From positions 248,001 to 312,000 of the forward strand of contig NZ_JABAOB010000003.1 of the NCBI RefSeq assembly GCF_012726295.1: a stretch of 64,000 nucleotides of DNA, given 5' to 3'. Under the pieces are notes generated by a model. It saw only the letters and a list, made by a program, of their open reading frames with translations. It made no database searches and was not told the DNA's origin. This DNA comes from Chitinophaga sp. Ak27 (GTDB lineage: Bacteria; Bacteroidota; Bacteroidia; Chitinophagales; Chitinophagaceae). The first letter of the stretch is position 1. Each line of letters opens with the position of its first letter. The translations under genes were made by a program, and so were the position numbers. Below, in pieces: positions 9,483 through 17,864 of the stretch.

Positions 9483-10094
9483 ATGAAAACACACCTCATT
9501 TATTTGCTCGTTGCCCTATGTGGCCTGCTAGGCAGCTGCCACACTAAATCACCCGTGAACGCAGGAACTACCACGCTCAGCGAAGGCGTAATTACACTGA
9601 AACCAGATACCATCAGGACATTCCGGCTGCTAAATGAAGATGGCAGTGTATGGAAACAAATCGTTTTTAACGACGGCTTTTCCGATAGCCTGCTCCTACC
9701 CTATGCGTCAAAACCGGAAAACTGGCTGCTGGTTTTCAGATGTACCCATAAAGAACATAACCGGTATAAAGTAATCGTGAACGAAGAAACTGGTAATACA
9801 AAATACATCAGCAGCAACGACTCCAACTTCATTGCCCAAAGCTGGGAAGAGAATATGCTCCAGTCTACGTTTATAGGCTTCGACGTAAAGACAAACCCAC
9901 TAAAGGAATCGCCACTGGTATCCGCTGCTAACGTGCCTTATGCCCCAGACGAAGAAGAAGATGTATTCTTCCGCGCGGTGAAAGTTGAAGGCGATTGGGT
10001 ACAGGTAAAGAGTAATGATGACCAGGTGATAGGATGGATAAGATGGAAGAATGAGAAAGGAGAGATGATGGTGGATGTTTTTTATGATGCGTGA
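9483..10094 (+). CDS. Lipoprotein of unknown function
   Basis: A 203-residue protein with a lipoprotein leader (LLVALCGLLGSC, Cys19), so it is probably anchored to a membrane from the periplasmic side. The last 50 residues (FFRAVKVEGDWVQVKSN, then VIGWIRW) resemble the end of an SH3-like fold such as those binding peptides or cell wall. No enzyme motif is visible. It begins just after a terminator and seems to be a single gene. Confidence 0.7.
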   Translation: MKTHLIYLLVALCGLLGSCHTKSPVNAGTTTLSEGVITLKPDTIRTFRLLNEDGSVWKQIVFNDGFSDSLLLPYASKPENWLLVFRCTHKEHNRYKVIVNEETGNTKYISSNDSNFIAQSWEENMLQSTFIGFDVKTNPLKESPLVSAANVPYAPDEEEDVFFRAVKVEGDWVQVKSNDDQVIGWIRWKNEKGEMMVDVFYDA

Positions 10095-10391
10095 GGGTAA
10101 CGGGATAGGGTATACGATTTAATACTCATTTGGAAACTGAAGTCACTGCGCCAATAGAATGCGTATCGCCTTTTTATCTTCACAACACTGTCCTGGTAAT
10201 AAAATCTTAACTCAAACTAATAACAATGAAAGAAAACTGTTAACCTGAATAGTACCCCTTGCCTGTGAATGTTTGCCCTGATACTGTGTGAAGAACGTCA
10301 ATGCCTGGCTTATAAACGAATCTGATTAATTTATTCTGTCGCTATACTTATTATGAACAAATTATACCCTATTACGATATAAGTTTCACTA
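10095..10391. other. Intergenic stretch without a recognisable gene
   Basis: About 300 bp, AT-rich. Short readable pieces occur, but no start, ribosome site or family pattern supports a gene. It may be decayed coding sequence upstream of the toxin-like remnant, though nothing shows this directly. Confidence 0.5.
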
Positions 10392-10837
10392 ATGCCATTT
10401 TACAGCGGAAAGTTCACGCCCCTTATGGACAGGCTGGGGCCCTGGGCTTCTGATTTTGGAACAGCCTTTGGCTCGTTTGATTTATCAGGTAAGGGGTCTT
10501 TCATGATTACAACAGATGGAAAAGGGGGATATACAGTTGCAGGTGATATTAAGTATACATTTAGCGATAACTATAGATGGGATAGTAGAAGAGGAGATAG
10601 CGGTGATGAAGAACTGGTGGATCATTCAAAAATGAACTCTTTACAATCGCTCGGTGCAAAGAACTTTTACATAAGGTGTATTATATACAAGGAGTGTCTG
10701 GTTCAAATGGTTCTTTAGACTATACAGATAAGCGGGATGCTGGAGTTACAGAAGATAAAAGTAGTTACCCGCAAGGTAGCCGCTATTATAGAATGCCAGA
10801 AGGTGTAAAGCAAGCAAATAACTATGGTGGTGAATGA
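10392..10837 (+). pseudogene. Frameshifted toxin-tail-like remnant
   Basis: Frame 1 reads from an ATG at 10392 to a stop at 10718. From about 10658 the sense continues in another frame as KELLHKVYYIQGVSGSNGS and runs to a stop at 10837. Adding one A in the A-run at 10658-10660 joins the two smoothly (GAKELLHK), so this looks like a one-base deletion. The joined protein would have about 149 residues. The part GKGSFMITTDGKGGYTVAG followed by KYTFSDNYRWD resembles the end domains of some Rhs/polymorphic-toxin or colicin-M-like proteins, but I cannot verify a family. A stop codon lies just upstream in frame, so no larger protein is attached. Confidence 0.5.
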
Positions 10838-11138
10838 TTCTATACAATTAATTAAACGAATATTATGGGAGGGAAGCTTAATAGCTGTTCCTTTAGGGGG
10901 GGCGTTGCTTGTCTCTTATTCCTTTTTGGATCAGGTGTCTATTTACCTGAATTGGTTTGGCTACGTACTATTATTTTGGGGATTATGTTATTTTTGGGCC
11001 AGTCTTTTTTTGAGAAAAAAGGGCCGTTTAGGAAATAGATACTTATTGATTGTAGGAATAGGCTTATTCTTGTTGGGGTTACTATCAGTAATCTATTATT
11101 ATAATTTTTCACCGTTGCCCGCAGAGCTAGATTACTAA
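10824..11138 (+). CDS. Small membrane protein
   Basis: A 104-residue protein with three hydrophobic segments (about residues 18-36, 43-62 and 73-92). The start overlaps the end of the toxin-like reading frame by 14 nt, which shows translational coupling before that frame broke. Position and size would fit an immunity partner; this is an inference from context. No family is recognised. A strong hairpin follows. Confidence 0.6.
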   Translation: MVVNDSIQLIKRILWEGSLIAVPLGGALLVSYSFLDQVSIYLNWFGYVLLFWGLCYFWASLFLRKKGRLGNRYLLIVGIGLFLLGLLSVIYYYNFSPLPAELDY

Positions 11139-11151
11139 TTTAAAAAATTTA

Positions 11152-11206
11152 CTTTTGATAAATGCTAAAAACCAGTCGTAGACCGGGTTTTAGCATTTAT
11201 CAAAAG
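11152..11206. terminator. Long bidirectional hairpin
   Basis: Perfect 19-bp arms (11152-11170 and 11188-11206), extended by a few more pairs with one bulge. A and T runs lie on both sides. It separates the rightward membrane-protein gene from the leftward XRE remnant. Confidence 0.8.
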
Positions 11207-11217
11207 ACTTTTTAGTT

Positions 11218-11442
11218 TTATAGTTTTGGGATCACATTATCGATTAAGAAAAACAGATGCTGTTTAGTCTCTGCATCAAATTTTTCAATATCCTCGATCC
11301 CTTTTAGCAGATCCTTATCGAAAGCGGATAATTGTCCTTCTCCAATCAGATAATCCACCGTTACAATAAGTAATACCTCAATAGAGGGCGTATTTGCATT
11401 GCGCTCATAGTTGCCAATGATGATGTCTCTATGGATCTTTAT
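11218..11442 (-). pseudogene. Remnant of an XRE-family regulator
   Basis: On the minus strand a frame without a start reads IHRDIIIGNYERNANTPSIE, then VLLIVTVDYLIGEG, QLSAFDKDLLKGIEDIEKF and ETKQHLFFLIDNVI, and stops at 11218. This is the second half of a helix-turn-helix XRE regulator (the GNYERN..PS.E recognition region and the conserved tail seen in Bacteroidota members). The first half is missing. About six residues seem lost between VLL and VTVDYL, where intact members read like KIANVFD. Upstream the frame is closed by a stop. I take it as a decayed gene. Confidence 0.7.
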
Positions 11443-11449
11443 TGTTTAT

Positions 11450-11713
11450 CTAAGAGGCAAGTATATCAATACCAGGGAACTTATCTGTAAGGATTTTTAT
11501 AAAATCATTGAAGTCTTGCACTTCCGCTACCGATTCATCTTTGTAGTTTTGTTCATTAAAAACATCATCTCCTTCCAAGAAGTATGAATGTATTTTGAAT
11601 AGCCCCTTGTTAAAGCTTAGGTGTATTGAATAGAAAACATCATTACTCTTTTTGTAAGAGGTAGTAATATTAGCTCCATTTTTAAGCCGTAGAAATACTT
11701 TCTTAATATTCAT
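11450..11713 (-). CDS. Hypothetical protein
   Basis: An 87-residue soluble protein, rich in Lys, Phe and Asp, with no signal peptide and no recognised motif. AT-rich codon use resembles the neighbouring accessory patch. It lies just upstream of the XRE remnant on the same strand. It could itself be a fragment. Confidence 0.45.
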   Translation of the reverse strand: MNIKKVFLRLKNGANITTSYKKSNDVFYSIHLSFNKGLFKIHSYFLEGDDVFNEQNYKDESVAEVQDFNDFIKILTDKFPGIDILAS

Positions 11714-11819
11714 TTGCTATGGGGTATGAAGGCGCGTTATGGATTGGGTGTAGTTTTATTTTCAAAATAATTACATTTCAAAAGCCCCGCACCGCAGGGC
11801 CTTAATATCTCCACAAAAA

Positions 11820-12206
11820 TCAATCCTTATAAAACTCAATCAACGACCCAAAATACTGCTCATTCCATCCCGCTACCATATCTTCATACGCTTCATCGGG
11901 AATATTCGTATGCCGCAATTCCACGTCCGTTCCCTTTGGCGACGGGTGTAATTTAATCGTAACAATCGACGGATTTTCGTCTTCTTCTTCTCCAAAATAC
12001 CATTGCTGCACTATTTTCTTCCCTTCTTCAAATTCCAGGTTGCGGCCTACGATGCTTTCTTCCCAGAGTGAAAATTCGGACCCTGGTTCGGTCGACATTT
12101 CCGCTACTTCTCCGGTCCACAACTGGATGGTGGCGGGGTTGGTGAGGGCGGCGTATACTTCTTCCGGCGGGGCGGCGAGAATAAAATGTTTTTTGTAATC
12201 TTTCAT
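11820..12206 (-). CDS. SRPBCC/AHSA1-like domain protein
   Basis: A 128-residue single-domain protein of the START-like SRPBCC fold (AHSA1/Aha1-C type). The opening KKHFILAAPPEEVYAALTNP and the later FSLWEESIVGRNLEFEEGKK, with VQQWYFG, are the usual strand and turn pattern. Such proteins bind small hydrophobic ligands or act as co-chaperone-like factors; the ligand is unknown. The promoter box TAGCTTTG ends only 5 nt before the ATG, so the mRNA should have almost no leader. Confidence 0.8.
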   Translation of the reverse strand: MKDYKKHFILAAPPEEVYAALTNPATIQLWTGEVAEMSTEPGSEFSLWEESIVGRNLEFEEGKKIVQQWYFGEEEDENPSIVTIKLHPSPKGTDVELRHTNIPDEAYEDMVAGWNEQYFGSLIEFYKD

Positions 12207-12211
12207 ACCTT

Positions 12212-12219
12212 CAAAGCTA
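12212..12219 (-). promoter_or_regulatory. -7 box TAGCTTTG, 5 nt before the SRPBCC start
   Basis: A perfect TAnnTTTG box on the minus strand. The gap to the ATG is AAGGT. Confidence 0.55.
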
Positions 12220-12264
12220 CTGATTTGGAGAATTATTATTTACTTTTCTGTAAAATTTGGGTGT

Positions 12265-12633
12265 ATGCAATTTACTAAACTGATCCCGACTATTTTTTAC
12301 TCCGATATGAGCGTGGGCTTACAGCTTTTTGTAGATATCCTGGGTTTTGAGCTGGCTTACCGGGATGACACGGGCGATCAGCCTTTTGGAATCATCAAGC
12401 GCGATACCCTGGTGATCCACCTGGTGGAGAATAGGGAATGGGCGCAAAAAGACCGCCCACAGGTGAGGCTGGAAACAGATGATATTGAGGCGGTGTATCA
12501 ACAGGTAAAGGAACGGCACCCGGAATGGTTGCATCCCAACGCCAACGAGGTGAGATTACAACCCTGGGGCGCCCTGGAATTTGCATTGAGAGATACCGAA
12601 GATGTGTGCGTGATTATTCAGCAGCCGGCGTAA
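12265..12633 (+). CDS. VOC-family (glyoxalase/bleomycin-resistance fold) protein
   Basis: A 122-residue protein of the vicinal-oxygen-chelate superfamily. FTKLIPTIFYSDMSVGLQLF and the later RDTLVIHLVENREWA fit the first beta-alpha-beta module, and WGALEFALRDTEDVCVIIQQ fits the second. Members include bleomycin-type resistance proteins and small-molecule lyases. No function can be assigned. It is divergent from the SRPBCC gene, with a 58-nt gap. Confidence 0.8.
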   Translation: MQFTKLIPTIFYSDMSVGLQLFVDILGFELAYRDDTGDQPFGIIKRDTLVIHLVENREWAQKDRPQVRLETDDIEAVYQQVKERHPEWLHPNANEVRLQPWGALEFALRDTEDVCVIIQQPA

Positions 12634-12777
12634 CGGGTGTCCGATTACGGCCAAAGGTTGTTCACTTTCGGACAAATAACCCCTGTATTTTCCTTCCAGA
12701 GTCTTTATAGTAGCTGCTTTGCAACTATGGCCACTTTCTTGTGTCTTTAAGGCGTCAACCATCAAAATCCAGTTGCC

Positions 12778-15162
12778 ATGGTAAAAAATTACCTGAAAAT
12801 AGCTATCAGAAACCTGTTGAAAAACAAGAGTATTTCGTTTATCAATATTTTCGGTTTGTCGGCAGGTATGGCAGTAACCATGCTGATTGGACTGTGGATA
12901 TGGAATGAGCTTTCTTTCGATAAATATTACCAGCATTACGACCATATTGCCGATGTATGGCAGCGCCAAACGGCTGGCGCCAATAGCGGCGCCTTCAACT
13001 CCATGCCTATCCCCCTGGCAGCGGAGCTAAGAAATACCTACCCGGGCGATTTTAAGAACGTTGCCCTGGCCTCTTATGGTACGCATACCCTGAGCGCCTG
13101 TAACCAGAAGTTTACCCGCCGGGGTATGTTCATAGAAAAGGGCGGCCCGGAGCTGTTTACCTTGAATATGCTGAAAGGCAGTCGAAATGGGTTAAAGGAG
13201 CCCGGCTCCATACTGCTGTCGGCTTCCTTTGCCCGTGCGCTCTTCGGGGACAAAGACCCTATGGACCAGCTGGTAAAAATTGATAATAACAATAAGCTGA
13301 TCGTAAAAGTAACAGGGGTATATGAAGACTTCCCCGAAAATACGACACTGTACGAAATGACCTATATGGTGCCCTGGGAGCTGTTTGTCAATACCTGGGA
13401 CTGGGTGAAAGATGCGAAAGACAACTGGAGTTTTAATTCCATGCACATCTACGTGCAGCTGTCCGACCAGGCCGATATGGACAAGGTATCTGCAAAAATC
13501 AAGGATATTAAAACCTTGCACGCCGAGAAGGAGTCGGGCGTGACCACAGACATTTTCCTGCATCCCATGAAGAAATGGCACTTGTATTCCACTTTTGAAA
13601 ACGGGGTCAACGTAGGCGGACAAATCCGCTATGTGAAACTCTTCGGCCTTATCGGGTTGTTTGTGTTACTGTTGGCCTGTATCAACTTCATGAACCTGAG
13701 CACTGCCCGTTCCGAAAAGCGGGCCAAGGAAGTAGGTATCCGCAAAGCCATAGGCTCCATGCGTAAGCAGCTGGTCTGGCAATTTCTCAGCGAGTCGTTG
13801 CTGGTGGCGGTGTTTTCATTTGTCATTTCTTTAATGATCGTGTTGGTAGTGCTGCCCTGGTTTAACCAGGTTGCCGATAAACATATCCATATATTGTGGG
13901 ATCAGCCAGGGTTCTGGCTCATCGGCATCGGTTTTAGTCTCGTTACCGGCCTGCTGGCAGGTAGCTATCCGGCACTTTACCTTTCTTCCTTCCAGCCGCT
14001 GAAGGTATTAAAAGGTACTTTCCGGGTAGGACGCTTTGCGGCGGTGCCGCGGAAGGTGCTGATCGTAGTGCAGTTTACCGTGTCGGTATTCCTGATCATT
14101 GCTACCGTGGTAGTATACAGGCAAATACAATATGCCAAGAATTTACCCGTAGGATATACCCGCGACGGTTTGTTGTCTATCCAGATGACCACGCCGGAAA
14201 TTTACCAGAATTACCAGGTGATCCACGATGAGCTGATACGCTCAGGTGCTATTACAGAGCTCACCCAGGCCCAGGGGCCAGTTACAGACATTTGGACAGG
14301 ATCAGGAGATTTTGAATGGAAGGGACAAAGGCCCGATCAACTGCAGAGCTTTGCCACCATCGGCGCCAAATTCGGTTATGGAAAAACAATAGGATGGCAG
14401 CTCCTCCAGGGGCGTGATTTCTCGCCCGATTTTGCTTCCGATTCCATGGGAATGATCCTCAATGAAGCCGCCGTGAAATACATGGGATTGGAGCATCCTG
14501 TAGGTGAAATTATCCGGAGAGGCGGCAAAGAGTTTCATGTGCTGGGAGTAGTGAAAAATATGATTATGACTTCTCCCTACGACCCGGTGCAACCTGCGAT
14601 CTACTATTTCCTCGCAGAAGGGGGGAATTTTATCAATATCCGGATTAATCCAAAAATGAGCGCCAGCAAGGCATTGGCTATTATCCAGGACGTAATGCAA
14701 CGTTATAACCCTGCGGCCCCCTTTGCTTATACTTTTGCCGATCAGGAATATGGTAAAAAATTCAGCGAAGAGGAAAGGATTGGTAAGCTATCTACGTTCT
14801 TTGCCTTGCTCGCCATAATGATCAGTTGCCTCGGACTATTCGGCCTCGCCGCCTTTGTAGCCGAACAGCGCACCAAAGAAATTGGTATCCGCAAAGTGAT
14901 GGGCGCATCTGTATTCCAGCTGTGGCAGCTGTTGTCGAAAGATTTTGCCCTGCTGGTGGCCATCTCTTGTTTGATCGCCATCCCCGTGTCCTGGTACTGT
15001 CTGAACAACTGGTTGCAGCAATACCGTAATCATACCACTATCGTTTGGGAGATCTTCGCATTTACCGGCCTCGGCGCATTAATGATCGCGTTGCTGACCG
15101 TCAGCTATCAATCGGCCAAAGCTGCCATGGCTAATCCTGTCAAGAGTTTGAAGGCAGAGTAG
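12778..15162 (+). CDS. ABC transporter permease, MacB/FtsX type
   Basis: A 794-residue inner-membrane protein with the double MacB/FtsX layout. A first membrane helix (residues about 20-40) is followed by a periplasmic MacB-PCD domain and an FtsX module of three helices (about 285-440), where KEVGIRKAIGSMRKQL marks the cytoplasmic coupling loop. A second periplasmic domain and a second FtsX module (TKEIGIRKVMGASVFQLW near residue 700) follow. Such single large permeases are very common in Chitinophagaceae and usually lack an adjacent ATPase, as here. They belong to the mechanotransmission class (lipoprotein, peptide or antibiotic export). Two hairpins follow the stop. Confidence 0.9.
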   Translation: MVKNYLKIAIRNLLKNKSISFINIFGLSAGMAVTMLIGLWIWNELSFDKYYQHYDHIADVWQRQTAGANSGAFNSMPIPLAAELRNTYPGDFKNVALASYGTHTLSACNQKFTRRGMFIEKGGPELFTLNMLKGSRNGLKEPGSILLSASFARALFGDKDPMDQLVKIDNNNKLIVKVTGVYEDFPENTTLYEMTYMVPWELFVNTWDWVKDAKDNWSFNSMHIYVQLSDQADMDKVSAKIKDIKTLHAEKESGVTTDIFLHPMKKWHLYSTFENGVNVGGQIRYVKLFGLIGLFVLLLACINFMNLSTARSEKRAKEVGIRKAIGSMRKQLVWQFLSESLLVAVFSFVISLMIVLVVLPWFNQVADKHIHILWDQPGFWLIGIGFSLVTGLLAGSYPALYLSSFQPLKVLKGTFRVGRFAAVPRKVLIVVQFTVSVFLIIATVVVYRQIQYAKNLPVGYTRDGLLSIQMTTPEIYQNYQVIHDELIRSGAITELTQAQGPVTDIWTGSGDFEWKGQRPDQLQSFATIGAKFGYGKTIGWQLLQGRDFSPDFASDSMGMILNEAAVKYMGLEHPVGEIIRRGGKEFHVLGVVKNMIMTSPYDPVQPAIYYFLAEGGNFINIRINPKMSASKALAIIQDVMQRYNPAAPFAYTFADQEYGKKFSEEERIGKLSTFFALLAIMISCLGLFGLAAFVAEQRTKEIGIRKVMGASVFQLWQLLSKDFALLVAISCLIAIPVSWYCLNNWLQQYRNHTTIVWEIFAFTGLGALMIALLTVSYQSAKAAMANPVKSLKAE

Positions 15163-15224
15163 CCGGAAATTATTTCTTCCGGTTGTCAGTTGAAAAAGGT
15201 ATTTTTATCAATACCTTTTTCAAC
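15163..15224 (+). terminator. Two tandem hairpins between the permease and GH9 genes
   Basis: First hairpin CCGGAA/TTCCGG (15163-15182). Second hairpin with perfect 14-bp arms (15189-15202 and 15211-15224) rich in A/T. Together they probably end the permease transcript. They also make the upstream TTG at 15190 unlikely as a start for the next gene. Confidence 0.6.
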
Positions 15225-15234
15225 CGCGATCCAT

Positions 15235-17706
15235 ATGAAGTATACCCGCCCTTTTGTTTTATACCTGCTATGCTGGCTACTTTCATTCAGTAATAGCCAT
15301 GCGCAGTCATGGATACGCATCAACCAGCTGGGCTACCTGCCCGGTGGTATAAAGGTAGCTGTATGGGGAACGAAAGCTGAACAAGCCCCTCCCCAGTTTC
15401 AACTCAAGGAAGCTACCACTCATAAAATTGTTTTTACCGGGAAAGCCAGTAAGCCGTTTGGCGCCTATGGCCCTTTTTCACAAACATGCCGGCTGGATTT
15501 CAGCTCCTTTAAAGGCCCCGGTATCTATTACCTCGAAGCTGGTACTGCCGTTTCTCCCGTTTTTCGTATAGCCGATAATGTATATGCCGGTACGGCCGAT
15601 TTCCTGTTGCGCTATATGCGGCAGCAACGAAGCGGCTTCAATCCTTTCCTGAAAGATTCCTGTCATACCCACGATGGCTATACGATGTACGGCCCTATGC
15701 CCGACAGCACGCATATAGATGTGGTAGGCGGCTGGCACGATGCCAGCGATTACCTCCAGTATGTAACTACTTCTGCGAATGCTACCTACCATCTGTTGAT
15801 GGCTTACCGCGATTTTCCACAGATATTTGGAGATAGATATGCGGCTAATGGCCTCCCTGGAATAAATCACGTGAAAGATGTGCTGGATGAGGCCCGGTGG
15901 GGACTCGACTGGCTCCTGAAAATGCATCCGCAGGAAAATTATATGTTTAACCAGGTAGCCGATGACCGCGATCACCACGGCATGCGACTGCCCGCCGAAG
16001 ATAATTTCTATGGAAAAGGCTTTGAGCGGCCGGTATATTTTTGTTCGGGAAGGCCCCAGGGACTGGGCAAATACAAGAACAAAGCAACCGGCGTCGCTTC
16101 TACCGCTGGTAAGTTTTCCAGCGCCTTTTCGCTGGGATACGACCTATTGAAAGATGCCGATCCAGCCTATGCTCAGTTGCTGAAAACAAGGGCGTTGTCA
16201 GCCTGGCAAATGGGGCAGAGGCAACCAGGCGTTTGTCAAACAGCTTCGGTGCTTTCTCCTTACATCTACGCGGAGGATAACTGGACCGACGACATGGAAC
16301 TGGCGGCAGCAGCCTTATACCATATGACCCGCGATACCGCTTATCAGCGCGCGGCCTGGGATTATGCCCAACAGGAAAAAGTAACGCCCTGGTTGGGTGC
16401 GGATACGGCCAATCACTACCAATGGTATCCGTTTATTAACCTTGGGCACTATGCCCTGGCTACTCACAGTAAAGGAACTACCCGGCAACAGCTGATCGGG
16501 TACTATAAAACCGGCATCGAAAGCGTGTGGAAACGCGCCAGGCAAAATGCTTTCTACCGCGGCATTCCATTTATCTGGTGCAGCAATAATCTTACTACCG
16601 CTTTTGCCATTCAATGCTACTGGTACCGGCAGCTTTCCGGCGATGTTGCGTTTTCAGCCCTGGAGCAGGCCAATACCGACTGGTTGCTGGGGTGTAATCC
16701 CTGGGGCACCAGCATGATAGGAGGACTACCCGCCGGCGGCGATACGCCGGAAGACCCGCACTCATCTTTTTCGGTGGTCGGTCATTACCGGGTAGATGGC
16801 GGTCTTGTGGATGGGCCTGTTTATACCAATATCTACAAGAACCTGATCGGTATCAAACTATCAAAACCGGATGAATATGCCGCCTTCCAGAGCAACCTGG
16901 CCGTATACCACGATGACGACGGCGATTATAGCACCAACGAACCTACCATGGACGGTACCGCTTCCCTGGTATACCTACTGGCAGCCAAAGCCAGCGAGGG
17001 CGCCGGAAAGCGCCAATATGACCACGGCGGCATTATACGGGGCGATAGCTCCCGGAAGCAGCTGGCACTCGTGTTTACCGGCGATGAATTTGCCGACGGC
17101 GGAACGGCTATACGCAACACCCTGCGTCAGCAGAAAGTACCGGGCGCTTTTTTCTTCACCGGGAAATTTTACCGGAATCCATCTACACAAACACTTATTC
17201 AACAGCTGAAAGCCGATGGGCACTACCTCGGCGGACATGGTGATCAACACCTGTTGTACTGCGATTGGCAACAACGGGATAGCTTGTTGGTGACGAAAAC
17301 ACAGTTCAGAGATGACCTTTCCGCCAATTACACTGCTATGAAAAATGTAGGGATAACCAATGCTCCCTGGTTCCTGCCGGCCTTCGAATGGTATAACGAT
17401 AGTATCGCCGCCTGGACCTCCGAAGTAGGTTTACAGTTAGTCAATTTTACCCCCGGCACCGGGTCTAATGCGGATTATACTTATCCAGAGATGGGGAAAA
17501 AATATTGCTCTTCCGAAGCAATCTATAGGTCGGTATTGCAGTATGAAAGTAGCCGCCCTGGAGGATTAAACGGGTTTTTATTATTACTGCATATAGGGAC
17601 TGATCCCAGGCGGTCAGATAAATTTTACAACAAACTTCCCGCTCTCATTGTTGCATTGAAAAGCAAGGGCTATCATTTTGCCACCGTTGCTGAGGTGTTA
17701 CAATAA
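15235..17706 (+). CDS. Secreted fusion enzyme: GH9 glucanase + NodB-like deacetylase
   Basis: An 823-residue exported enzyme. The ATG at 15235 gives a clean signal peptide (MKYTRPFVLYLLCWLLSFSN); a TTG at 15190 would run through a hairpin. After an N-terminal Ig-like domain (about 25-110) comes a GH9 catalytic domain (about 120-590), with GGWHDASDYLQY holding the catalytic Asp pair and DYSTNEPTMDGTAS holding the acid Glu. The last 210 residues are a polysaccharide-deacetylase (CE4/NodB) fold, with VFTGDEFADGG instead of the usual TFDDG and the HGDQH metal motif. It could cut and deacetylate a beta-linked glycan. It stands directly before a SusCD pair. Confidence 0.88.
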   Translation: MKYTRPFVLYLLCWLLSFSNSHAQSWIRINQLGYLPGGIKVAVWGTKAEQAPPQFQLKEATTHKIVFTGKASKPFGAYGPFSQTCRLDFSSFKGPGIYYLEAGTAVSPVFRIADNVYAGTADFLLRYMRQQRSGFNPFLKDSCHTHDGYTMYGPMPDSTHIDVVGGWHDASDYLQYVTTSANATYHLLMAYRDFPQIFGDRYAANGLPGINHVKDVLDEARWGLDWLLKMHPQENYMFNQVADDRDHHGMRLPAEDNFYGKGFERPVYFCSGRPQGLGKYKNKATGVASTAGKFSSAFSLGYDLLKDADPAYAQLLKTRALSAWQMGQRQPGVCQTASVLSPYIYAEDNWTDDMELAAAALYHMTRDTAYQRAAWDYAQQEKVTPWLGADTANHYQWYPFINLGHYALATHSKGTTRQQLIGYYKTGIESVWKRARQNAFYRGIPFIWCSNNLTTAFAIQCYWYRQLSGDVAFSALEQANTDWLLGCNPWGTSMIGGLPAGGDTPEDPHSSFSVVGHYRVDGGLVDGPVYTNIYKNLIGIKLSKPDEYAAFQSNLAVYHDDDGDYSTNEPTMDGTASLVYLLAAKASEGAGKRQYDHGGIIRGDSSRKQLALVFTGDEFADGGTAIRNTLRQQKVPGAFFFTGKFYRNPSTQTLIQQLKADGHYLGGHGDQHLLYCDWQQRDSLLVTKTQFRDDLSANYTAMKNVGITNAPWFLPAFEWYNDSIAAWTSEVGLQLVNFTPGTGSNADYTYPEMGKKYCSSEAIYRSVLQYESSRPGGLNGFLLLLHIGTDPRRSDKFYNKLPALIVALKSKGYHFATVAEVLQ

Positions 17707-17864
17707 TGATGAGGAGAAACATTGCCAGCCAGCATCTAATCAACCGCGGCTAAGGTTAAAGATCACCTGTTACGGAAATTGTCTTCCCATTGCATCCAAT
17801 TGCCTGTTATACCCGCAATCCTGTTGTGTATATCAACCATTCATAAATCTGCTAAAACTTTTCT

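Noticed and set aside
10392..10718. Intact 108-residue gene
   Set aside because: The last residues (NFYIRCIIYKECLVQMVL) break the pattern, while the other frame continues sensibly to 10837; a frameshift explains this better.
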